Shown: in pieces, positions 22,501 to 32,233 of the stretch
How the letters are laid out: each line of letters begins with the position of its first letter
Numbering within the stretch: the stretch's first letter is position 1
DNA from: Gnetum montanum
Lineage: Eukaryota > Streptophyta > Gnetopsida > Gnetales > Gnetaceae
Assembly (NCBI GenBank): GCA_015680685.1
Contig: MNCI01033448.1
Span: 64,001-124,000 of the forward strand
Direction of reading: 5' to 3'
DNA length: 60,000 nucleotides
Position numbers and translations under genes: made by a program
The notes under the pieces: generated by a model
The model's database searches: none
What the model was told of the DNA's origin: nothing
The model's input: only the letters and a program-made list of their open reading frames with translations

Positions 22501-24195
22501 GTTGGCCTTATGATGTCCAGAGGTGATCACCATCACCTCCTCAGACTTCTTTGCCACTGTAGTAGTTTGCATAAAGGAAAAAAGAAAAAAAATTAGATAA
22601 AAAATAGGAATAGCATAAAAATAGGGGCAACACTCGAACATGCAAGAAATTCACTATTTAGCTTACTAGGTTTAAATGATGATGGGAATGGAAAAAGATC
22701 CACCAATACATCTTCAATGGTGATTGGCCTAAGAGATTTCCAATCCCCATCCAACCAAGAAAACTCCTTGCACCTATCGTAGAGCTAGGAGTACTAGGTT
22801 GGGTAGGTTTTGTACATCCCTCGCATTGGCCTATCACTCCTACGTGCATATTCTCAGAGGAAGAAAACTCCTGTAGCTCCATCTGGGCTAAGGTCAACGC
22901 ATCTGTATCACCATGAAGCCCATTCTTGTTAATAAAAATCCTGGTAACAAAAACACGCTATTAACATTTGCCTACCATTGCAAGTATTGCATAGCGTAGC
23001 AAAATATGTTTATAGAACTCACCCGCTGGCACAGTAAACGGTTCCTGGTGGGTTTTAAAAACAAGTTCCCATGTGGTGGGCAATAAAAAAAGTGTTGAAT
23101 GGATGGTAGTAATTGTATTCAAGCATTTCCCAGATCTAGGCCAGACGCTTCAAGATTTTTATGCACTAACTGGATCCTTCTCCCTACCCACTCCTAATTG
23201 CTCCATTCGTAAAAAATCTCAGAAGACCCCGATTTGCCCCAGGAAATAGGGTTTCTGTTATTATGGCTGCTACCTCCTCCAATAAGTGTGACCAAATAAT
23301 CACACTAATGTGCTAGAGGAGAAATTGCAAGAAGTTCCATGCACCTTCCCTGAACCAGACTGCCTGTTGCCCCACACGTGCATGGGGTGGAGGAACATTG
23401 GTCATTGGTTCACTTATATAGCATAGGACCCCTATGATTTCTAGGACAATTAAGAATGGCCTTAATACCATCTTGCATAACACAATGACAAATATTAATG
23501 TCATGTTCGAGTGGGGTTCACATATAGCTTAGAAAAATTAGCAATTAGCAAATAGCATAGCAAGCTTCTTCCCATACATGTAGTGTAGCAAAAAACATGA
23601 AGGTAATAGCATAGAAAAATTAGCCTAGCATAGCAACGAAAAGCTAAATAAAAATCTTTTAACAAGAAATAATTCAATGCGCTACACTAGTTTCGATAAA
23701 TCTTTTGCCTAACAAATCGATTTGCATTATGTTGCAATAGACACGTGTTACGCTATCAAATCGCGCACATGGCCAAACCCTCCTGAGGGTCTTACACTAT
23801 GCTTATCGCATGCTGAGTTGTTGAAATCTCCTAAGCTTCTGCGGTAAGCTAGCCACACCAATGGTATTTTAGGCAATGTTACATGCAACCTTAGTGTAGC
23901 ATCTGTACACTCATCGTGGCCGAATTGGCCACAACAACAGTGTATGGTCAAAATAGCAACAAAACGATGATAGGGAAAGAAGATTGCATAACAAAAATCA
24001 CAGAAATGAAAAAAGAGAAAGTAGAAGAAATAACCACAGCATAGAAAAAACAAAGGAGAATAGCATAGCAACTTACCAAGTCAATGGGGTATCCTCTCGC
24101 ATTGTGACGTGCACCTATGACACATGCCCCAGGGTCTCCTTCAGTTTATCCACCATGGTGACTACTGAGTGTTTGTGTCCTTTCTTGGGAGCCAT
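19583..24195 (-). pseudogene. antisense multi-exon gene of element A (HAD/FCP1-like domain plus conserved unknown domains)
   Basis: It is transcribed against gag-pol. Proposed exons (minus strand): 24195-24077, 23472-23023, 22940-22667, 22556-21507, 21362-20690, 20582-19762 and about 19678-19583. Donors read GTAAGT, GTGAGT, GTAAGC, GTAAAT, GTAAGT and GTTAGT; acceptors include TTACCAG, ACTACAG, TTGCCAG and ATAACAG. Joined, the exons come to about 3.48 kb (about 1160 codons). Exon 1 starts MAPKKGHK. Exon 2 has LIVLEIIGVL, VIIWSHL and, near its end, FNTFFIAHHM and NPPGTVYCA, resembling the plant FCP1/NIF-like HAD fold with lost Asp residues. Exon 4 encodes a conserved domain (VHGVLVVLEINYQLFADLFG, AFPKLLSQGK). 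Exon 5 starts with an Arg/Lys tract, exon 6 has a coiled-coil (LWKRVQRQDKEKA), exon 7 is acidic. In-frame stops in exons 1, 2, 4 and 6 make this copy a pseudogene. The exon pattern and homologous copies in B and E support a real gene; the function is unknown. Confidence 0.7.
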
Positions 24196-24329
24196 CGTTT
24201 TGGTTGTTGACTCTTTCTTGGACACTACGCTGAATCACCTTGCTCTTAGTTAGCGCAATCGCTCTATGCTCTGAATGAAGGCTCTACGCTGTTATGATGA
24301 AAATGACAAGCTTATCGGGGGTAAAACCC

Positions 24330-24337
24330 TATTTATA
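24330..24337 (-). promoter_or_regulatory. TATA box of the antisense gene, element A
   Basis: TATAAATA on the minus strand, 135 bases before the ATG, followed by GGGTTTTACCCCC. The equivalents in B (13075-13082) and E (57975-57968) lie at similar distances and have the same AAATAGGG context, with a CATTTTCA-type block about 40 bases downstream. Confidence 0.55.
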
Positions 24338-24479
24338 GCTAAAACGTTGAAAAAGGACTTGTCATTTTCTCTCATTGAATAATGAGGGATGTTCCGTACA
24401 GCATAGCATTCCCCCATAGAGTAGCGGCACTATTTGCATTATGGCAAGTGGGCCCGATCGAAAACTTCAACCCACCTTA

Positions 24480-24910
24480 AACTAGATATTGGCCTTCACA
24501 AAAATAACTAGCTAGAAGGTCTGCAAAGACCTTAAACTAGTAGTTTTGAATTTTTGCATTCAGGTAGTCCACAAAGACCTTAAACTAGCAATTTTGACTC
24601 ACAACTTCAATGAGTTAGTGGTCCGCAAAGACCTTAAACTAGCAATTCTGACCCACAGCCTATAATAAGTTAATAGTCCGTAAAGACCTTAAACTAGCGA
24701 TTCTAATGTGAAACTTTGATCTTGTTAGTGGTCTGCAAAGACCTTAAACTAATACTTCATAGTTTTGCTAGAGTAGCCTGTTAGCGATTTGCAAACACCT
24801 TAAACTAGCAAATTTGATCCATAGCCTCGATCTCGTTAGCAGTCTGCAAAGACCTTAAACTAGCATTTTTACACTTTTGCATCCAGGTAGTCTACTATGA
24901 CTTTAAACTA
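24480..24910 (+). repeat. array before pol: GGTCTGCAAAGACC + TTAAACTAG (element A)
   Basis: About eight or nine units spaced 50-65 bp. Each has GGTCTGCAAAGACC, a perfect 5-bp stem with a 4-base loop, followed directly by TTAAACTAGCA. The array lies between the antisense promoter and the start of pol. A degenerate relative is present in E (58140-58610). Confidence 0.75.
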
Positions 24911-25042
24911 GTAGGTTGAAAATTTCATGTCATATTTTATAGTTATTTCAAATGTTCACATCCCCTTGCTACTTTACAAATGCTTACTACACACTATTGC
25001 TACAAAAAAGTATCCCTTGACTAGGCATTCATCTCATTGTAG

Positions 25043-28000
25043 CAGGTTGAGCAAGAATGGTAATGCACCATGATCTTTCTTCACCTCTAGCATTGACAGG
25101 TCCAAATGGTGAGCTTGCAAGACAACTGAACCCAGAGTCAATAGATTGGGATTCACCTACAGAAAGCATTGTAGCATCCTTAGAAACATCCCTAGACTGG
25201 CCTGAACATATGGTCCAAGCCCTAGATTTAGAGGTCGGTGATGTAACCAAGGATCCTCTCATTGAGACGCTTGTGACCATGTCTAGGGGGAAAATAAAAA
25301 CGTTAAACCTTAGCTCCTTCCTAGATTCACAAACGCACAAAGATGTAGTCAAGGTACTACAGAATAACATCAAAGTATTTACATGGTCTTACAACAACAT
25401 GCTGGGTTTAGACTTGAGGCTTATATAGCACAACATTATCTTAGATCCGCGGATGAAAGTAGTTAAGGAGAAAGCTCGCAAGATGAAACCAGAGATTGCA
25501 CTAGTCATATAGGATGAAATCATCAAGCTCTATTAGGCTGGTTTCATCAGAGTAGTTGATTACTCAGAGTGGATGTTAAACATCGTTGTGGTTTCTAAGA
25601 AAACAGGAGGAATATAAATCTGTATAGACTTCTGGGATTTGAACAAGGCAACAATCAAAGACGATTTCCCACTACCGAGTATCGATCAACTCATCGACAC
25701 TATGGCTGGTCATGCTCTGTTATCCTTCATGGATGGTTTGTTTGGCTACAATGAAATTCACATCAACCCAGAGCATTAGTTAACAACAACCTTCATGACA
25801 CCATGGGGTACTTTTTGTTATACTATGATGTCCTTCGGGCTCAAGAATGCTGAAGAAACTTACCAGAGAGCCATGACTTACATCTTTAGTGACTACATCC
25901 TAGAAACACTGAACGACTACGTTGATGACATAGTGGTCAAATCTAAAGAGGCCTCTGATCATCCCAATGATCTAGGTGTAGTACTCAAGCACTGCCAAAT
26001 GCATGATTTATGCCTTAACCCAAAAAAGGATTTCTTCGGGGTGAGAACCGGGCACATCTTAGGGTTTGTAGTATCAGAGGATGAAATACGAGTGGACCCT
26101 GACAAAGTTAAGGCCATCATTAATCTAGCACCCCCTACAAACCTTAAAGAATTACGTGGATTACAAGGTAGAGTATAGTTCATTTGAAGTTTTATAGTAA
26201 AGTTGACTAACAAGTTACACCCCATGCAACATTTACTAAAGAAAGGGGTTAACTTCAAATGGACAACACAATTCCAAAAAGCTTTTGATGATCTAAAGAA
26301 AGAGCTTTTACACCTCCCTACTGTGTACCCACCGTAGAGGGATAAGCCTTTCTTTGTCTACCTTGCCATCTCAAACACGTCTATTGTGGCACTGTTATGT
26401 CAGAAATGGGGCGATGGCTTTGAGATTCTAGTGTATTACCTAAGTCATGCATTGATAGCATATGAGGCAAAATACAACAAGGTGGAGAGAAATTTACTTA
26501 CCCTAGTCTTTGCATTAAAAAAATGGAGGCATTATTTGTTTTGCAGTAAAGTTAACATCATTTGCAAGAGCAATGTACTCTGGGCTATCACAAATAATAT
26601 GTATGAAAGTAGCAAGATAGCTTGGTGGAAATCCATAATAGTGGAATTTGATTTTCATTATGTGAGTCAATCATTGATAAAGGGTCAAGCTATAGCTATG
26701 CAACTCGTGACCTCACCGATCAACGATTGGGCAATCATAGATCTCAAATTCCATAACGTGCATGTTAGCATTATCAACATTGTCCCGTCACATCTTGAAG
26801 TCACTTTGCATTTCGACGATGCCTCGACTACGCAAGGAGGTAGTGCAGCTACCATCATCACATTCTCCTCTAGGGAAAATAAACCTTTTACTTATAATTT
26901 TATGTTCCTTTGTATGAACAACGTAGGAGAGTACAAAGGACTCCTCAAGGGCCTCTTGCAGCCCAAGCATTAAACATTCAACACCTAGTGATTCGTGGGG
27001 ATTTACAACTTGTTGTGAATCAAATCACTGGGGTCTACGCCTACAAGGCTACACACCTACAACCCTACTACAACCTAGTGAAAATATTGCTTAAATAGTT
27101 TACAACAATGGACGTTCAACATGTGCCACACAATGAAAACACCGTAGCACATGCTCTAGCCACCCTAGCATTAAATGTGCCACCTCACCTATTCGCAACT
27201 TTCCTTGCTTCAATTACCAAGTGTACAGAGCCTATCACTCAAGCGGAACACGTAGCCTCTGTTAGCGCTGTAGATACCAAGGAGTGGTATGCCAACATTA
27301 AAGCCTACATGCAACATGGCAAGCCTTGATACAGATTGACATCTAACCAGAGAGATGTGGTCCAGAAGCGTGCCCTACAATATGTGCTCATGGGAGACAA
27401 TGCCCTATGTAGATGCTCCTTTGATGGGATATTGTTGGGATGTGTAAATGAGGAGCAAGTGTAGAAGGTCATTAATGAAGTACACGAGGGACTGTGTGGT
27501 GGACACATAGCACCTAGTGCCATGGCTGCAAAAATCAGATGCCTAGGGTACTACTGGCCTCACATGGAGCACGATTGTCTAGCCAAAGTTAATACTTGTG
27601 ATACATGCCAAAGATACGTAAATCTCATACATGTTTCACCTATAGAATTGCACCCAATGCAGATCACGTGGCCTTTCTAGCAATGGGGACTAGACATCAT
27701 AGGACCTATCATGCCTAAGTCTTCCATAGGGCATAGCTTCATCTTCACTACCACCAAGTATTTTACGAAGTGGGTGGAGGCTATTCTCCTTAGGAAAACT
27801 ACATCCTAGCAGGTTTTCCACTTCATCTTAGGCAACATCGTGACAAGGTTTGGGCTTTCCATAACTATTGTGACTGAAAAAAGGCCATAGTTTAGTAGTG
27901 CAGAAACCAAATCCTTTTGTAGCAATCTTGGCATTAGCTAATTGTTCTCCTCGCCATACTACCAGTAGGAAAATGGATAGGTAGAAGCTACGAATAAGTC

Positions 28001-28526
28001 CATCATCAACTTGCTTAGGAAAATGCTTGACAGCAGCAAGAGAAGATGGCGCGAGAAAATCCTCTATGTGTTGTGGGCTTATAGAATGACATGTAGGACT
28101 ACAATAGGTAATACTCCTTATAGTCTTGTTGATGGATCTGAAGAAGTGTTACCTCTTGAGCTGTAGGTATCCTCACTTCGAATGATCCTGTCAAACGTCA
28201 TGAGCAAAGCCCAGAATAATGAGTCGAGGATCATCGACCTTGACTCAATAGAGGAGGAGCATGCATAGACACTTGGTCGTATAGAGCAATATTAGAATAG
28301 GCAACAGTAGAAGCATCATGAAAACCCACATCAACGATCGGTAAATAAGGAAGACCTGGTTCTCAAGGCTGTTCATGAGCATATGAACAAATTCTCAGCA
28401 AACTAGGAAGGTCCATTTATGGTCACAAAAGCCTTTGGGAATAGGGCCTTCAAGTTGGTAGACATGGATGGCAACGAGTTTGGAAATACTGTGAATCACT
28501 CATACCTCAAGCCATACTACATTTGA
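25043..28526 (+). pseudogene. pol: pol of element A: RT, RNase H, second RNase H, integrase
   Basis: It starts after the acceptor-like TCATTGTAG (AG 25041-25042). Order: N-terminal linker with LTGPNGELARQL and DWPEHMVQALDLEVGDV; RT about 25440-26190 with FCYTMMSFGLKNAEETYQR and the catalytic YVDDIVVKSK at 25920-25950; RNase H about 26330-26560 (YYLSHALIAYEAKYNKVERN); a second, archaeal-type RNase H about 26790-27190 (LHFDDAST, NNVGEYKGL, ALATLAL); integrase about 27420-28300 with the HHCC finger (HEGLCGGHIAP, CDTCQRY), a core in which DNGPQF has decayed to EKRPQF and the following helix to ENG-VEAT; and a GPF module ending YLKPYYI with the stop at 28524. Several Gln positions are now TAG. Confidence 0.88.
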
Positions 28527-28529
28527 TGC

Positions 28530-29020
28530 ATCAGCAAGATAGGCAAATGTCCGCTATGATGTAAAATTGGCAAAGGTAAGTAATCGTCCGCTACAATGTA
28601 AAATTGGAAAATCACATCTGTTATGACATAAAACTAGCAAAGCTCATCTGCTATGATGTTAAACTAGCAAAGACAGTTAAACTAGCACAACCTATCTACC
28701 ATAATGTAAAAATGACAAAGCACGTCTGCTACAACGTTAAATTAGCATAGATGGTCTGCTACGACTTTAAACTGGCCTATCCACTATCCGCTATGATGAT
28801 AAACTAGCATAGTGGTCTGCTAGGACCTTAAACTAGCATAGCCATCATCTGCTATGATGATAAACTAGCACAGCGGTTTGCTAGGACCTTAAACTAGCAT
28901 AGCCACCATCCGCTACAATAATAAACTAGCACTGCAGTTTGCTAGGACCTTAAACTAGTGCACCATGGTCTGCTGAGACCTTAAACTAGTACATAAAATG
29001 GTCTGTCAGGACCTTAAACT
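28530..29020 (+). repeat. array after pol (element A), TTAAACTAGC repeats
   Basis: The first part has units like CCGCTATGATGTAAAATTGGCA, the second units like GGTCTGCTAGGACC followed by TTAAACTAGCA, about 15 units in all spaced 30-45 bp. The hairpin-plus-TTAAACTAG design is the same as in the array before pol, and the first type matches the post-pol arrays of B, C and D. Confidence 0.75.
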
Positions 29021-30358
29021 AGCTTCATGACACGTCCTCAACATGCATCACAACTCTACAAACAAGCAAGCATGCACACCGCCAACATGGGGTGGGACGT
29101 TGCAATTCCAAAATGTAGTTCACGATGCCAAGAAAGCACCCAATGGAATATGTGCAATGCCATTGCCCCTGGTATCTTACTGATCCCCCAGAGATATCTT
29201 ATAACATCTTGCTGGCCTTTTGGAGCTACTGCCACCATGGATCATCACCCTAGTAGTGTCTTCCCTACTCAGCGCCTGCTGCTAGAGTCCCAACACTATT
29301 GTGGCCCAGCCACAAAGTTGCTATCCTCCAGCCCCCACCTTCACCTGAGTTCAAAATATGTTTAGCTATTGGCTAGCCCATCTCATAGCTAAGCTTCATG
29401 ACATTTTCCTTGGGTAGGGATTCTTGAGCACTCGAGTCACTGCAATTCCTAGCTGTCTCGGTGCCTACCTCTCCACTTTGATGCTGCTAGACTTGTTGCT
29501 AGCCTTTCTAGTTTAGACGTCGCATGCCTCACCAACAATGTCCAATGCTCCAACAATGTCTGACACAAGAAATACCTTTTGACTTTGTTCTAGTTTGCTC
29601 TTTGTTGTGTTTGCAGGATATGTCCTGGAGGGGTTTCGGTCAGAGGTGCATTTTGCTATGGAAACTGGACACTACATCATTACAAGGTGATCATCTTGAC
29701 TAGCTTGGCTACTTCAGAGTGCACATCTTATCCTTCCCATTTGTCTCCCTTACCTCGTTCCTTACATCCACAATTCTTTTTCTCACCTCTTTTAGAAATT
29801 CTCCTAATGCTTGTAAAGCCCTCCCATATTCCCAACTACAAAGTCCATGACGTGCATAATGCAACTCGCCGTATGTGAAGCATTTTTAGGTAGGTTAAAG
29901 CCCCACATGGATGTAATGCAACTCATCTTGAGAAAGAAACACCTATCCTGCAAAAAGGTTTTTTGCAAATGTAAACAGCAGAACAACAAAAGAAAAGCAT
30001 AAAAGAGCAAAAGCTCACTCAAAAAAAAATGCCTAAAAAAAATGGCACATCAGCTATTTCGTAGTAACCCTCTCTAAGCATTCTAATGAGAGCTCAAAGG
30101 TTAGCAAAAGTAAAGATGACCATGCAAACAACTCCCTCAAAAGCATTCCGACGAGGGATCCTACTAAGTTTCATCTTTACCATTTTCTTGAACCTCCTTT
30201 CCTCGCTTAACCATGTCCTCTTTCCCTGCATAGCCAATCTAGACACTCTGAGGCATAACTAAGTGACATCCTAGCAATTCTCGAAGAGCGGTGTTGGCAT
30301 CTTGTCTATCGTGGTGTTTCGTATTCTTTGTCGATGTCTCTCTGGCCCATCCTCTAGA
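29021..30358 (+). other. 3' non-coding region of element A
   Basis: 1.3 kb between the repeat array and the PPT. It aligns in pieces with the post-pol regions of B (7245-8700) and C (41946-42930). The open frames at 29027-29365 and 29687-29878 are not conserved in those copies, so I do not call genes. An inverted partner of the PPT (TTCTTTGTCGATGTCTCTC) is at about 30325-30343. Confidence 0.5.
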
Positions 30359-30378
30359 TGTTGACAAAGAGGGCCCAA
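30359..30378 (+). other. polypurine tract of element A
   Basis: TGTTGACAAAGAGGGCCCAA stands directly before the 3' LTR (TGAAACACTC). It forms the right arm of an inverted repeat with TCTTTGTCGATGTCT about 20 bases upstream. Confidence 0.7.
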
Positions 30379-32218
30379 TGAAACACTCTAAAATTTCAAA
30401 GCACTCTTGCTTTACCAGGGTCATGGAAATGAGGCTAACATTTTTACATGTGGAGCCTCATGATAGTTTGGCAAGAAATGAATGCTCTAAGTTTAGGCTA
30501 TCCAGTCTAGAAATTTTTCTACCTCTAGAGTTGATAGGCCCGATGGACACCTCGGCCTGCCCACCTAGACAATTCACTAGGTTGATAGTTTATTCAGAAA
30601 TCATGCTAAGAGTTGTTGACAGTGCTTTGGATGGACAAAATAGTTCAGCAAGTTTTCTAGTGAAGAAGCTTGTTACGCTATGCTGCGCTATGTAGCGTAG
30701 CAAGCCTTAAGATAGCTACTCATGCAATCAAGTGCAAATTGTTGTAGGACAGGGTGCTACGCTATGATACGCTACGCAACGTAGTACAACATAGCAAAGA
30801 GAAATCAAAAAGGCCCAGCTTACCAAGTGATTCCAATGAGGAAGTTGCACTCGACAAGCACTTCGGCCTCCAAAACTAGTTGCCTTGTTTGACTTCAAGT
30901 CCTTTACCAAGGTCTCTTACTAGAAAGTGGCGGATTGAGAAAAAAGTAGGATATGTCGGCTACTACACTATGCTATGCTACATAGCGTAGCACAACTTAG
31001 CGACAATGCAAGAGTAGCAAGAAATGTTTCAAATGCAAGTTCAGCAAGTTTAGAGGCTCCCCTTAGCAAAAAAGAAAAAGTTGCAGCTATTAGCATGGCC
31101 AAAGCATCAAACAAGTGTTTGCAACTCCAACACAGGTTGCAGAAGAAGCCAACTGCTATGCTACGCTACACTATGTAGTGTAGGATAGCATAGCAAAGAT
31201 GCAAAACCAAAAGGGAACGCTTCAAAAGCTAGCCCAAAATGAACCAAGGCTTCTAGTAGTTGACTTCAATGCAATTTTCATCTTCAAACTGGTGGCTATG
31301 CTGTGCTCCGCTATATAGCATAGCACAGGGTAGCAAACAACTATGTTATGCCAACATGCTACGCTCCATAGCGTAGCACAGTGTAGCAAGCAACTACACT
31401 ACTCCAGTGTGCCTCACTCCTTGTATGCATTGTTGTCACACTTTATGCTAGCATTCCCAGTTTTGATAACATGATTGTGGCATAGCAAGTTCACAATCGG
31501 CTTTACATATCCATGCAATATGGGCATGTTAGCATCTCATGGGTCCGGGGCACGTGGCATCTAAACCACATCTCTCACCTGCTCCTGGCCCTATAAATAC
31601 CCCGACGAGCAATGCTGAAAGGGTTGAAAAATTTTGTTGGTTGAAAAATTAGAGAATTGTTGGCAAATTTTAGCAGTTGGAAAATTGAGAATCCCCCTGG
31701 TTGGCAAATTTTAGCAGTTGGCACTTTTAGCGTTGGCATTTGGCATTAGCTTTTTGCTTGTTGGCACTTTGTACTGTTGGCTCTTAATCTTGTACTCGAA
31801 AACATAGTTGAGACATTTCAAGCATTTTGGTCATTCCTAGACTTTCTATGCACCTCCAACATTGTATAACTTGTTATACATTTCCAAGCAAAGAAGAGAA
31901 TTGAACCCGTGACTTCACGGTGGTGCATTTCCTCATCCTAGTTACTCTGTTATATCCATATTATCATAATTCTTCAGCATTATTTTCTTTATTATCACAT
32001 TTATTAATCATCTATTAGATCTCATGTATTTTATGCTTAAAATGAAGTTTACATAAGGTTAAGTTACACTGACTAAGTCCCTGTCTGATTGAACAGATTG
32101 TTCAAGGCACCCCATTTCCATTTTTTATCTAGCATAGCCCTCGCACAGATCTAGGGTTAAACTACCTCAACCAGTAACCTCTCGGTGTTTCTAGCCACTG
32201 ACATTTTCAATCGCTACA
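30379..32218 (+). repeat. 3' LTR of element A
   Basis: 1,840 bp, from TGAAACACTC to CGCTACA. It matches the 5' LTR along its whole length, with a small extra segment near 31625-31690 where the 'gttggcaaattttagcagttgg' words are repeated. The palindromes are preserved but more eroded (30672-30708, 30755-30796, 30958-31000, 31150-31195, 31290-31335, 31340-31390). TATA is at 31592-31599. CTTAA follows at 32219-32223. Confidence 0.87.
31592..31599 (+). promoter_or_regulatory. TATA box of the A 3' LTR
   Basis: TATAAATA in the same GGCCCTATAAATACCCCG context as in the left LTR. Confidence 0.65.
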
Positions 32219-32223
32219 CTTAA
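32219..32223. repeat. target-site duplication of element A, right copy (CTTAA)
   Basis: It is identical to 13196-13200 and abuts the LTR end ACA. Confidence 0.85.
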
Positions 32224-32233
32224 CATTAAAACA

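Larger units (their letters stand above)
13201..32218 (+). mobile_element. complete Tat/Ogre-like LTR retrotransposon A (19.0 kb)
   Basis: Full structure on the plus strand: 5' LTR, PBS, leader, gag, protease, a 6-kb interval holding an antisense gene flanked by repeat arrays, pol, a 1.8-kb 3' non-coding region, PPT and 3' LTR, bounded by the duplication CTTAA. It was inserted in the 5' leader of the homologous antisense gene of element B. In the first 150 bases the two LTRs differ by eye at about one base in eight, so the insertion is old. All frames are damaged, often by TAG where Gln is expected. Confidence 0.88.

Noticed and set aside
23748-24071. Minus-strand frame of 107 codons rich in Phe/Cys as a membrane protein
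   Set aside because: It lies in intron 1 of the antisense gene, has no counterpart in B or E, and its hydrophobicity reflects T-rich intron sequence.
25043-28526. Endogenous pararetrovirus (caulimovirus-like) origin of the RT
   Set aside because: The RT is followed by two RNase H domains and an integrase with HHCC finger, and is flanked by LTRs, PBS and PPT; there is no movement-protein region. This is a Ty3/gypsy retrotransposon.
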